Below are positions 1 through 9,600 of a stretch of DNA of 64,000 nt, in pieces. The translations under genes were made by a program, and so were the position numbers. The DNA comes from Candidatus Leptofilum proximum. Lineage in GTDB: Bacteria > Chloroflexota > Anaerolineae > Promineifilales > Promineifilaceae. A model generated the notes under the pieces. That model saw nothing but the letters and a program-made list of their open reading frames with translations, was not told the DNA's origin and did not search any database. Location: positions 868,001 to 932,000 of the forward strand of contig JADJXK010000001.1 of assembly GCA_016710325.1 (NCBI GenBank). The letters run 5' to 3'. How positions within the stretch are numbered: the first letter of the stretch is position 1; the number at the start of each line of letters is the position of its first letter.

Positions 1-703
1 TAGGCTTTAAGGTCCTTTTATACTCAGCAACAGACCGATTGCCCACCGTATCAAAAATCAGGTCATACTGTTCCCCGGTTTGAGTGAAATCTTCTTGGGT
101 ATAATCAATGATGTGGTCTGCCCCCATCGAACGTACCATGTCCATTTTACGTGTACTGACAACGGCCGTCACCTCCGCCCCCAACGCCCTGGCAATCTGC
201 ACGGCAAACGTGCCCACACCCCCAGAAGCGCCGTTGATCAAAACTTTTTGCCCGGCTTGAATTTCTCCTTTGTCGCGTAACCCTTGCAGGGCGGTAACGG
301 CCGTCATCGGTACGGCCGCTGCCTGTGCAAAGCTGATGTTGGCCGGTTTGGGAGCAACAGCCGTTTCCGGCGCCGCCACATATTCGGCAAAGCCACCGCG
401 ACCATGCCCGGACAAATCGCCAAAGACGGCATCACCCGGCTGAAACTGTGTCACGTTCTGGCCCACTGCTTCCACATGCCCGGCAATATCTGAGCCGAGT
501 ATTCGGTGTTTAGGTTTAAACAAACCGGAGCTAAAGCGCATCATGCCGCTGAGAAGATGATTGTCGGCTTGATTGACGGCCGTAGCCACCACTTTCACCA
601 ACACATCTTCTGCTTTCGGCGTTGGCTTTGCTACTTCTGTGAGCTGCAAAACATCTGGCGTACCGTATTTTGTATGTATGATTGCTTTCATTGTTGCGGT
701 CAT
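1..703 (-). CDS. MDR-family NAD(P)H quinone/alcohol oxidoreductase (partial, C-terminus beyond window)
   Basis: Medium-chain dehydrogenase/reductase, probably a zinc-independent quinone or enal reductase using NADPH in the cytosol. About 234 residues are visible of a usual 310-340, because the gene runs off the left edge. The N-terminal GroES-like catalytic domain is followed by the Rossmann nucleotide-binding loop NGASGGVGTFAVQIA (about residues 146-160). No clear structural-zinc cysteine cluster is seen. The start at 703 (MTATMKAIIHTKYG) follows a strong GAAGGAG ribosome site. It lies 76 bp downstream of the DUF4386 gene on the same strand and is probably co-transcribed with it. The substrate cannot be told from sequence. 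Confidence 0.85.
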   Translation of the reverse strand, partial: MTATMKAIIHTKYGTPDVLQLTEVAKPTPKAEDVLVKVVATAVNQADNHLLSGMMRFSSGLFKPKHRILGSDIAGHVEAVGQNVTQFQPGDAVFGDLSGHGRGGFAEYVAAPETAVAPKPANISFAQAAAVPMTAVTALQGLRDKGEIQAGQKVLINGASGGVGTFAVQIARALGAEVTAVVSTRKMDMVRSMGADHIIDYTQEDFTQTGEQYDLIFDTVGNRSVAEYKRTLKP

Positions 704-779
704 GTTAAAAACTCCTTCTTCGCTACCAGCGTCAGAACTAAACAGGTAACCAGGTAGGCAAGATTAACGCTTACCGATA

Positions 780-1493
780 CTATGCCGCAGCAATAGCTTT
801 GCGGCTCTCCGGCTTGGGAGTGCGGATGCCTTTAATGAGCAGCCACAGCGTGAACGACAGTTCGGCAATAATCGCCGGGGCAATCATGATGTTGGCGAAG
901 AGTACCGCTTGCTGGGGCAGCAGGAAGATGCCAAAGCTGTCCAGCACGTAGCCCGCCCCCGCAATCGCCAGCATGATGCCCAGAATGCTGGGGAACAGTT
1001 CAGACTTGACAACCAGATAGCCCAACAAGAACAAACTCACGGCAAAGAAAGCTTCCGAAACCAGCACGCCGTAATAATGGGCATCGGTGAACAGCAGCAC
1101 CAGCGAATCAATTTGAGCGGCCGTAAAGGTTGCCAGGTAGTCACCGCCACCGATCAAAATGAGCGGGAAGATGAAGTTGATCAGGTTCACGGCGTGAACG
1201 GCCGCTTGCATCAACCGGTTGGCCATCATCAGCATCGCCACCGTCTTGTTGACCGGAGCGAGCAGTTTGTACAGCAGGATCGTCGCCCCAATTTCACTCA
1301 AAAAGACAATCAGGTAGCTCACCACCCCGCTGCGGTACAGCGATTCCGAGGCGCGGATGTTTGCGGCCGTGGCCGCCGCATCCCCCGCCACATTCAAGCT
1401 GCCGCTGACGAAGATGAATACGAAGATGTTGGCGAAGAAGATGGCGAGATAAAACAGACCAGTCATACGTGCAGTTTTCTTCACAGAATTCAC
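780..1493 (-). CDS. DUF4386 integral membrane protein
   Basis: A 237-residue membrane protein with about six to seven hydrophobic segments, matching the DUF4386 family by its N-terminal FYLAIFFANIFVFIFV segment and overall layout. No catalytic motif is visible and the function of the family is unknown. The start is taken as GTG at 1493 (NSVKKTARMTGLFY) because AAGGAGA sits 7 bases upstream. A longer reading to 1538 would place the ribosome site inside the gene. It is followed by the MDR oxidoreductase on the same strand. Confidence 0.75.
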   Translation of the reverse strand: MNSVKKTARMTGLFYLAIFFANIFVFIFVSGSLNVAGDAAATAANIRASESLYRSGVVSYLIVFLSEIGATILLYKLLAPVNKTVAMLMMANRLMQAAVHAVNLINFIFPLILIGGGDYLATFTAAQIDSLVLLFTDAHYYGVLVSEAFFAVSLFLLGYLVVKSELFPSILGIMLAIAGAGYVLDSFGIFLLPQQAVLFANIMIAPAIIAELSFTLWLLIKGIRTPKPESRKAIAAA

Positions 1494-1666
1494 TAGATTT
1501 CTCCTTAATTTGTTGGAGATTGGTCCTGTTTGAACCAATCTGGATTAACATTTATCGTCGTGCATAAAAAAGCTGCGAAGCAGACTGCACGATTTCCGCC
1601 AGAGGAAGCCCATAGATTCTTGTTTCATGGAACCCAATCTTTTGACAAAAATTTTCGAGGAGCGGC

Positions 1667-1912
1667 TCACTGTGAAGCGCCTGGCTCGTCTTCCTGCCCT
1701 GATGAAATCTGAATGACGGATATGAGCGGCAGTCCTAAGTCGCGCACTTTGCGCAGCAGGCCATGCAGCGCTGCCTGATCCACCACCGGGCCGGTCAAGA
1801 GCGTGTCGCCGTTGTCCGCCAAAGTAAAAGTCATCTGTTCAAACCATGCTGTCCACTGCTCGCCCAGCTGGCCGCCAATTCTGATTTGATACATTGTCGG
1901 CTTGTTCGACAT
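1667..1912 (-). CDS. Small conserved protein, unknown function
   Basis: An 81-residue protein beginning MSNKPTMYQIRIGGQL and carrying GEQWTAWFEQMTF and DNGDTLLTGPVVDQAALHG. This pattern is familiar to me as a small conserved Chloroflexota protein, often next to regulators or hydrolases; its role is unknown. The start at 1912 is preferred over 1960 because AAGGTAAAGAG precedes it. It has no signal peptide or membrane segment. The intervals to 1493 and 2038 contain nothing else recognisable. Confidence 0.65.
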   Translation of the reverse strand: MSNKPTMYQIRIGGQLGEQWTAWFEQMTFTLADNGDTLLTGPVVDQAALHGLLRKVRDLGLPLISVIQISSGQEDEPGASQ

Positions 1913-2037
1913 GCTCTTTACCTTCTTGGGCCGACTGCTTGCACCGTGCCGCTTGCTCAATCTGCCTTTACCTTATCGTTTAGGGGGTATTGCCGTATAG
2001 GTTCGAAAGTATTGTTTGGGGGTATTGTTTGCCCTGG

Positions 2038-3285
2038 TTAATACCCGTCAGCTTCATAAACTATTTGGGGAAAAACGGCCGTCTCCGGAGCCAACACAGC
2101 CGCAGCCACCCTATCCTGCTTCAGTTCCGCCAGCAAAAATGCCGTCGTAAAGTGGCTAATCAGGCCGTGCGCCTGCAACCGGTCCCAGGCGGTATCGGCG
2201 CAAAACTCGCCCGCCAGCGGTTTGGCATACCAGCGTACCGAAGCACATGGATTGGTGAATATCATGTGCTCTGCCTCTTCCAGAGCGATGCGCGCCTTAC
2301 GCGGGCTGGAAACGTAGTCGTAGGTCGGCTGGGTGCCCCACGCATAGGGCGAATCGTGATCGGCCGTTCCGCCAATTGCCAGCACCGGAACTTCAATCGC
2401 CGCTAAACCGGCTTCGCCAAAGAAGAAGGCATCTCCTGCCAGGGCCACCACAGCATCTACCCGGGAATCGCCCCAGTCCGGCCAAAGACCTTCAGGTAGA
2501 GTTTCCAGTCTGGCCAGTTCAGCCATCTCTGGCAGGTGCGGCAGCAGCATGTCGCACAGCCAGGCGGCGGGATGATTTTCCCTGGCCGCTTCTTCGCAGT
2601 GGGCTTCCAAAGCATTGGAGTCCATGCGCGCGCCCGCCGCTGCCAGCGCTGTGTAGCCGCCGTAAGAATGGCCCATCACGGCCACTGTATCGGGATTGAC
2701 CAGCCCGGCAAGCGTGCCACCCGGCTGCACCTGGGCATCTACGTAGGCAAATACTGCCTGGATTTCTTGCGGCCGTTTCACCACCCCCTGCCACAATCCG
2801 GTCTCAGGATTCATCTGCTCATCATGCTCCGGGGCCAGCACCACAAACCCGTACGATGCCAGGTGCTCCGCCAGCCAACCGTAGCTGGATGCGCTCATGG
2901 CAAACCCCGGTGACAGAATGACAAGTGGGAATGGCCCGCTGGCCAGATCGGAAGCGGCATCGGGGACGGCACGGCTGGCATCTGTGGCGATGGTCACCGC
3001 ACCGACGGCGGGCAGTTTGATTTGGTAGGGATAGCGTGTGGTTTCTTCTTGGCTTGCACCGTTCCCAGCCGGATACCAGATGGCCAATTCCAGGGTTGGC
3101 TCTTCAGGCATCTCCAGCACCTGACGGCCAACTGGATGAAGTCCCGGCACGCCATAGGTTGGCACGTCAGGCCGCTGCCCGGTGCAAATTCCGTCGGCGC
3201 ACTTCTGCGGCCGCGTGCCAAAATACGCGCCTGCCAGCAGCAAAATCGAGAACAAACCTAAGATCAACTTCTTGTATGTGGCCAT
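2038..3285 (-). CDS. Alpha/beta hydrolase, platelet-activating-factor acetylhydrolase-like
   Basis: A 415-residue serine hydrolase of the PAF-acetylhydrolase (isoform II)/dienelactone hydrolase superfamily. An N-terminal hydrophobic segment (about residues 6-22) suggests export or membrane anchoring. The nucleophile elbow GHSYGG is at 205-210 (Ser207); the likely acid is Asp309 in GGTADHD and the likely base His340 in EEAEHMIF. The oxyanion region LSPGFAMSASSYGWLAEHLASYGFVVLAPEHDE reads as two adjoining blocks (about 124-155). AAAGGAG lies directly upstream of the ATG. The lipid or ester substrate is inferred only from the family. Confidence 0.85.
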   Translation of the reverse strand: MATYKKLILGLFSILLLAGAYFGTRPQKCADGICTGQRPDVPTYGVPGLHPVGRQVLEMPEEPTLELAIWYPAGNGASQEETTRYPYQIKLPAVGAVTIATDASRAVPDAASDLASGPFPLVILSPGFAMSASSYGWLAEHLASYGFVVLAPEHDEQMNPETGLWQGVVKRPQEIQAVFAYVDAQVQPGGTLAGLVNPDTVAVMGHSYGGYTALAAAGARMDSNALEAHCEEAARENHPAAWLCDMLLPHLPEMAELARLETLPEGLWPDWGDSRVDAVVALAGDAFFFGEAGLAAIEVPVLAIGGTADHDSPYAWGTQPTYDYVSSPRKARIALEEAEHMIFTNPCASVRWYAKPLAGEFCADTAWDRLQAHGLISHFTTAFLLAELKQDRVAAAVLAPETAVFPQIVYEADGY

Positions 3286-3436
3286 TTTCTGCTCCTTTCA
3301 CAACGTTTGAGTTGTGTGGAGCATAACAGCGGGGCGGTATTGGCGTACAGACACGAAAGTATGGTGAGGGTATTGTTTTCAATTTGAGGGTGATAGAGGT
3401 GTGCGGTTCGTTGGGGTGGATACGGCCGTTTTCTTC

Positions 3437-6145
3437 CTACAAAATCCCCAACTCGCGCGCCCGCGCCACAGCTTCCGTGCGCCGGCTGACGTTGAGCTTG
3501 CCGTAAATGACCCGGTTGTGTCCCTTCACTGTACTCAATGCCAAAAACAGCCGATTGGCAATCTGACGATTGGTCAGTCCTTGCGCCACCAGCTGCAAAA
3601 CCTCCAGCTCCCTATCGCTCAACGGTTCCACCAGAGGCTGCTCGCCGACGGTGGCGGGTTCACTCCCCTTTTCCCCGGCAAAAGCAGCCAGCAGTTTCGA
3701 AACATACACTTTTTGCTCGCTGCCGTCAGGCTGGACCTTCTTTAGCAGTGCCGCCATTGGCTGCCCTTCGTCAACAAAGAGGCGAATGTAGCCCTCCGGC
3801 TCGGCCAGCGCCAGGGCACGCGCCAGCTTTGCCAGCGCAGCAGGCGCATCGCCGTTTGCTTCGTGCGCCAGCGCTTGCTGGATGAGAATTTCTAGCACAC
3901 TCCCGGTACGGCCGTCTGCTTCGGCTGCGGTCAACAGCCGGTTCAGCAACGTTAGAGCCTCGTGCAACGGCCGTTCCGCCCCACCCTGCTTTCCCTGCGC
4001 CAAAAGAATTCTAACCAGGGTAATGTGGTCGTATTCGCGCAGGTAGGTCAAGTCGTCACCTACTGCGAGGCCTTGTGCATCAGCCCAACGTTGGGCTTCA
4101 GGCAGCCTGCCCAACGCGGCCCACAAGCGTGCTTTCCACGCGGCCGGGGTGCGTAAATCGGGAACCGGCCCGCGCACGTAATGCCGATCTGCCTTGTCTA
4201 GCGCCTCCAGCGCCTCATCCAGCGCCCCGGCCGCTGCCTTCAGGCGCGCCTGGGCCAAACAATAGCGATAGTGCCAGCGGGGCAGCGCCGTTTCTTTACC
4301 CAGCGCCTTACTTTGCTGCAGATGGTTTTGGGCCGCTTCTAGATCGTTTTGTTCCAAGCAAAGTTCGCTTAGGCCAGTGTGCAAATCGGCCGTGCCGCGC
4401 AGAGCCGCACCACCCGCTTCCTCAGCCAGCTGCAGCGCCCGCTCGTAAATGGCTACGGCTTCACGCAGCCGCCCCTGCGCCAGGCGAATATCGGCCAGAA
4501 TGAAGGTACCGGTAATGGCGTACAGCGTGTTGCCTGCTTTTTGGTAGCTGGCCATTGCACCACTAAACGAGCTGTAGGCGGCCGTCAAATCGCCGCTGGC
4601 CCAGGTAGCCAGACCGAGCAGCGCGGCCGGGGTGCCGCGCCGGTGATGATCATCCGCCGGAATGAGGCGCAGCGCCTGCCGGGCGTATTTTTGAGTGGCA
4701 GGCAAATCGCCGTGGGCCAGCGCCAGGTAGGTGCGGGCGGCGGCTACGGTGGCGGGCAGTGTGGCATACTGCGCAGCGTCTGCATAGGCTGAGGGTGTTT
4801 CTGGCGATTGTTCAGCCTGGGCCAGCCATTGTTCGACGGCTTGCAGGCGCGCTTCGGCCGCTTCCAGTTCACCCTGGTCCAGCAGCGCCCAGGTGCAATT
4901 CGCACCCAGCACCGGCCGGGCGGGAATCATCTCCGGCGGCAGTTTGTTTACCCATTGCAGCCAGACGTGGGATTCCCGATTGCGGTCCATAGCGGGCCAG
5001 GCGCGTTCGGCCAAATCGGCCACATGCTCGAAGTCTTGCGCGGCCAGGGCGTGGTGCACGGCGTCGGTGAGCAGATCGTTTGTTTCGTACCAGTGGCTGG
5101 CTCGCCGATGGAGCGTCTTCACACTTTCAGGCTGCTCTTTGAGCACATAAGCCCGGAGCACGTCGGCAAAGAGGTGGTGGTAGCGATACCACTGCCGCCG
5201 GTCGTCCAGGGGAATGACAAACAGGTTGCCGCGCTCCAGCGTTTCTAGCAGCGTGCTGCTTTCGGCTTGATTGGTAACGGCCGAACACAACCCCCCACAC
5301 AAGCGATCCAAAATGGAGGTTTGCAGCAAGAACTGGCGCACCTGTGGCAGCTGGCGCTGCAAAACCTCTTCGACCAGGTAATCGACGATGTACCGGTTAT
5401 CCCCGGCAAAGGCGGTGATGAAGCCGTGTACGTCGTCACGACCTTGTACGGACAGGGCAGCCAGCTGCAGGCCAGCAACCCAGCCTTCGGTACGTTTTTC
5501 CAGGGCGGCGACATCTGCGGCTGAAAGTTCTAAACTCGTGACCTTACGCAGGAAGACCGCCGTTTCCGCCGCCGTAAAGCGCAAATCCGCCGCCCGTAGT
5601 TCGGTGAGCAAACCGCGGACGCGCAGCCGGGGCAGCAGCAGCGGCGGGTCTTCTCGGGTGGTGATGACCAGATGCAGCTGCGGCGGCAGGTGTTCCAGCA
5701 AAAAGGTGAGCGCCTGATCAACGGGCGGGGATTCCAGAACGTGATAATCATCCAAAACGAGCGCGATCTCGTCAGGACTGGCGGCAATCTCGTTGAGCAG
5801 CGTTGTCAGCATAGATTCGGTGGCTGGCGGCTGTGGATTTTGCAGAGCTTCCAACATTTTTTCCCCAACGTCACTGACGACAGTTTGCAACGCGGCCACG
5901 AAGTAGGTGAAAAAACGGGTAAGGTCGCCGTCTCGTTCATCCAGGGAGAGCCAGGCAAACGGCCGTTCTCCACCCGCAATCCATTCACTGATCAGGGTCG
6001 TTTTGCCAAATCCGGCCGGAGCTGAGATGAGCGTCAGCTTACGGTGCAATCCCCGGTTGAGTTTGGTGATGAGATGAGGGCGAGGGACAATAGACGGCCG
6101 TAAGCGCGGCGCGTACAATTTCGTTTGCAGCAAGTCGCCAGACAT
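3437..6145 (-). CDS. MalT-like LuxR-family transcriptional regulator (ATPase-TPR-HTH)
   Basis: A 902-residue STAND-type signal ATPase regulator. The P-loop APAGFGKTTL is near residue 42-51, followed by a NACHT-like ATPase with LVLDDYH (Walker B), a long helical TPR-like region, and a C-terminal LuxR helix-turn-helix (SDRELEVLQLVAQGLTNRQIA, then LSTVKGH). Proteins of this build bind an inducer and ATP, oligomerise and activate promoters. No ribosome site is present. A perfect TATAAT box ends six bases before the ATG at 6145, so the transcript is probably leaderless; GTG at 6151 is an alternative in-frame start. The controlled genes are not identified. Confidence 0.85.
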   Translation of the reverse strand: MSGDLLQTKLYAPRLRPSIVPRPHLITKLNRGLHRKLTLISAPAGFGKTTLISEWIAGGERPFAWLSLDERDGDLTRFFTYFVAALQTVVSDVGEKMLEALQNPQPPATESMLTTLLNEIAASPDEIALVLDDYHVLESPPVDQALTFLLEHLPPQLHLVITTREDPPLLLPRLRVRGLLTELRAADLRFTAAETAVFLRKVTSLELSAADVAALEKRTEGWVAGLQLAALSVQGRDDVHGFITAFAGDNRYIVDYLVEEVLQRQLPQVRQFLLQTSILDRLCGGLCSAVTNQAESSTLLETLERGNLFVIPLDDRRQWYRYHHLFADVLRAYVLKEQPESVKTLHRRASHWYETNDLLTDAVHHALAAQDFEHVADLAERAWPAMDRNRESHVWLQWVNKLPPEMIPARPVLGANCTWALLDQGELEAAEARLQAVEQWLAQAEQSPETPSAYADAAQYATLPATVAAARTYLALAHGDLPATQKYARQALRLIPADDHHRRGTPAALLGLATWASGDLTAAYSSFSGAMASYQKAGNTLYAITGTFILADIRLAQGRLREAVAIYERALQLAEEAGGAALRGTADLHTGLSELCLEQNDLEAAQNHLQQSKALGKETALPRWHYRYCLAQARLKAAAGALDEALEALDKADRHYVRGPVPDLRTPAAWKARLWAALGRLPEAQRWADAQGLAVGDDLTYLREYDHITLVRILLAQGKQGGAERPLHEALTLLNRLLTAAEADGRTGSVLEILIQQALAHEANGDAPAALAKLARALALAEPEGYIRLFVDEGQPMAALLKKVQPDGSEQKVYVSKLLAAFAGEKGSEPATVGEQPLVEPLSDRELEVLQLVAQGLTNRQIANRLFLALSTVKGHNRVIYGKLNVSRRTEAVARARELGIL

Positions 6146-6151
6146 GGACAC

Positions 6152-6157
6152 ATTATA
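6152..6157 (-). promoter_or_regulatory. -10 box for leaderless expression of the MalT-like regulator
   Basis: TATAAT on the minus strand followed by GTGTCC and then ATG at 6145. A start point about 6-7 bases downstream of the -10 box would coincide with the start codon. No convincing -35 hexamer is seen. The same TATAAT-N6-start arrangement occurs at 32893 and 52860. Confidence 0.5.
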
Positions 6158-6274
6158 GTGAAAAGAAGAGGGGTGGCGAGAAACAGTTCCTCCTTAGGTG
6201 CGCTAACGCGCTGAATTGGGCGGGTTTTACTTCTTCTGGTAGTGGACTCTTGCACTTTGTTGGAGGAATCACAT

Positions 6275-6547
6275 ATGTGCATTACTTTCGATCCGACCAC
6301 CTTACTCTACGCCGTCGTTGAATATCTCAATTCATCGGAACATATTTACGATCCCGTTGACGGCAAACCAGAATGAGACGGTCAATACCGCCTTGTCTGC
6401 CTGACGCTGTATGTTTCGGACGCGGAGCGGCTGGCGCACCTTCTCCAGGGGTTGGATGACGGCCGTTATCGCTATTCCGTCTGCCTGGTCGAAACCGTAA
6501 CGACTCAAGTAGAAACGCCACCTGGATCGCTTCCGTCTACTTTTTAG
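6275..6547 (+). pseudogene. Small unknown gene interrupted by an in-frame TGA
   Basis: GGAGGAATCACAT precedes an ATG at 6275, giving a good ribosome site. The frame runs MCITFDPTTLLYAVVEYL and stops at TGA 6374-6376 after 33 codons. The same frame then stays open for 56 more codons (DGQYRLVCLTLYVSDAERL onward) to TAG at 6545. The sense on both sides of the stop suggests a nonsense mutation, perhaps TGG to TGA. I do not recognise the family. It sits divergent from the MalT-like gene and just upstream of the methyltransferase-helicase. Confidence 0.45.
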
Positions 6548-6610
6548 CTATATCTCCCTACCCGTCACCTCCGCTTGAAGCCACATCAACCAACACAAAG
6601 GAACTCTCTC

Positions 6611-9600
6611 ATGACCAGACTCGCCAACATGGAAAAGGCTGGCTATTTCCCTCTGCCGCCTCTTGTCACGCAGCTTATCCCCACCTTCATCTCCACCCCA
6701 CACGGCGGCCGTATTTTGGACCCCTGTGCCGGTGAAGGAACTGCCCTGGTCTCTCTGGCCGAAACCCTGGCCTTGTCACCGTATGGTGTAGAGTTGCACG
6801 AGGAAAGAGCCCGGCTGGCGCGGGAGAAAATTCAGGCGCTTCAGGTCAAACTGTTGGTGGCTAACCGTTCTGCTCAGCTACCGACGCAGACACGCTTGCT
6901 GCACGACAGTTACCAGAATGTACAGGCCTCACGCGACGGGTTTAACTTGCTCTACTTAAACCCGCCCTATGACCAGGACCAGGAAGAGAGCGGCCGCAGC
7001 ACTCGCCTGGAAGTTCAATTCCTGACCCGCACCCGGCCTTATTTACAACCGGGAGGTCTCCTGGTTTACGTCGTGCCGCAGCATCTGCTCAAGCTGCGCA
7101 AATTGGCTGAATACCTGGTGAGCCATTTCCAAATTATCCAGATTTACCGCTTTCCCGACAGCACCGAAACACCAGGCCAGGACGGACTTTATGAACGGTT
7201 CAAGCAGATTGTGCTCTTTGGCGTGCGCCGGAAGCAGGCGGTGCCCCCTGACCCGGCGGCCGTTACCGCCCTGCGTGCCCTGGCTGAGGGCGACACGCCC
7301 CTCCTTATCAAGCAGCTGCTTTCTCCCCTGACCGCCCCGACAGAACCGCCGTATCAGCTGCCGCCCCTGACGGTCAAGGACAGCGGCTTTAAGTTCCGGG
7401 CGATGTTTATCGACCCGGCCGATGCCCTGGCCGAAGCGCGGCAGCTGGGCGCTAGCAGCAAGTCTGCCTGGCGTGAGCATCTGGACCCGGACGGCGCTCA
7501 TGTGCCGTTACGGCCGTTAACCCCCCTCAAGATTGGCCACATGAACAGCGTCATCGCCGCCGGTCATCTTAATAACCAGGTGTTAGTCGAGGGCGAAGAG
7601 CGGCTGCTCATCAAGGGGCGCAACTACAAAGTGACCCGCACTGAGGAATATGAAGAACCACTGCCCGACGGCCGTACCCGCGTAACACATCTGGAGACGG
7701 AAAGCGTCGTCACCGACATCACCACCTTGAACAGTAATGGCCAGGTCACCAGCTACAAAGGGACGGAACTGGAGCAGTTTTTGCAGAAGTGGATTGCGCA
7801 CCTGACCGGCATTGTGGCCCAGGAATATCCACCGGTGTACCAGTTTGATCTCAATGGATACGGCCGTTTGCTGAACAGCTTGAGCAAGAAGCGACCGATT
7901 CCTGGCATGGTCGACCAGAATGGCCGGGGCAAGTCAGGGCTTCTTCCGGCACAAAAACATGCGACGGCAGCTGCACTTACACGGTTGGAAACACACCAAG
8001 ACGCAGTTATCGTTGGCGAAATGGGAAGCGGCAAAAGCAGTATTGGCGCCTCCGTTGCCGCCGGCCGCCACGCCCGGCGCACCATTGTCCTCTGTCCGCC
8101 GCACCTGGTGGACAAATGGCAGCGGGAGTTCAAGGCGGTCTGGCCCGGCGTGCGCACGATGCATCTGCAAACGATCAGCGATGTGGACCAATTCTTTGGC
8201 CCGCAGCCAGATGACGCCCCGCTGGTCGGGGTCCTCAAGCAGACCACCGCCCGCAGCGCCTCCGGCTGGGAACATGCCTATGATTACGGCGGCCCGGCCA
8301 GTCACAACTATGGCAGCAAGGGGTATATGGATATTGAACGGCCGTGGGGCAATGTGCTATCCGCGCGCAAATTGATGGACTTACCCATCGAGGAACGGCC
8401 GTTGCCAACCAGACAGTTGAGCGAGCGCCAAATCCTGGCCTTGCAGCAGCGCGGCATTCGCTGCCCCGTGTGTGGCGAAACCCAGTTCCTCAGCGGACGG
8501 CCGCTCGCCGTCAGCGAACTCAAAACCGCCACCCGCGTGTGCAGCAGCGAAACATGCCGTTCCCCGCTCTACCAGTTTACTCGCCGCCGATCTGAATCCC
8601 AGGTGCGCGGCAGCTTCAAGCTGTATGCTGAGCGGGAGCGCCTCATCCGCAGCTACACCGACAAAGGGCAGCCCGTTCCTTTGCATGAGCTAGAGAAATG
8701 GCATGGTACGGCCGTTCGCGATACCTTCGGCTATGGCAAGGCACCCCTGGCTGGCTATATCAAAAAGCGGGGCAAAGGGAAGCTGGACCTGGTGCTCGTG
8801 GACGAGGTGCACCAATACAAAGGGTTCGACAGCGACCAGGGGTACGCCATGCACCACCTGGCCCAAGCGTCTGAGAAAGTCGTCGCCCTCACCGGCACCA
8901 TCTACGGCGGCAAAGCGTCCAGCCTCTTTTACCTGCTTTTCCGTCTGGCCCCAGAAATGGGCCATGCCTACGTGGACCTGGAAGCCACCGGCCAGCGCCG
9001 CCTGCGCAGCCGGGATTGGGTTTCAGCCTATGGCATTCTGCAGCGGATTGAAACCGTCACTCTTGATGAGGACGGACGGCAAACAGCCAACAGCCGCTCC
9101 AGCGTGCGCTTCAAGGAGCTGCCCGGCGGCAGCCCGGCGATGCTGCCCTGGCTGCTCAACCGTTCGGTGTTTCTTTCCCTGGGCGACATGGGCTTTCACC
9201 TGCCGGAATATACCGAAATCCCCATCACTGTTCCCATGGCCCCGGAACAGGCGCTGCGTTATGAATCGCTGAAAGAGCAGCTGAAGGAAGAGCTGAAAGA
9301 GCGGCTCATTCGCGGCGACAAGTCGCTGCTGGCCGGGTATCTCTATGCCCTGCTCTTCTGGCCCGACTCGCCGCGCCGGGCGAAGGTGGTGGCCTGCCCC
9401 CGCACCGGTGAGGTGGTGGCCTCCGTGCCTGCCCTGCCGGAGGATTTTGTCGGCCCCAAGGAAGAGGAAATCCTTGAACTGTGCCTGCAAGAGAAAGCCC
9501 AGGGCCGGCGCGTCCTGCTGCTGTGTCAGCAGACTGATACACTGGATATCCAGCCGGAGTGGAAAACAACGCTGGAAGCGGCCGGACTCAAGGCTGCCAT

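Noticed and set aside
909..1496. Long plus-strand frame opposite the DUF4386 gene (and many similar antisense frames)
   Set aside because: They mirror real genes, have no ribosome sites and encode low-complexity His/Gln/Arg-rich sequence typical of antisense shadows.
6374..6376. TGA at 6374 as a selenocysteine codon
   Set aside because: No SECIS-like hairpin was recognised after the codon, the protein is not a known selenoprotein, and no selenium machinery is in view. A nonsense mutation is simpler.
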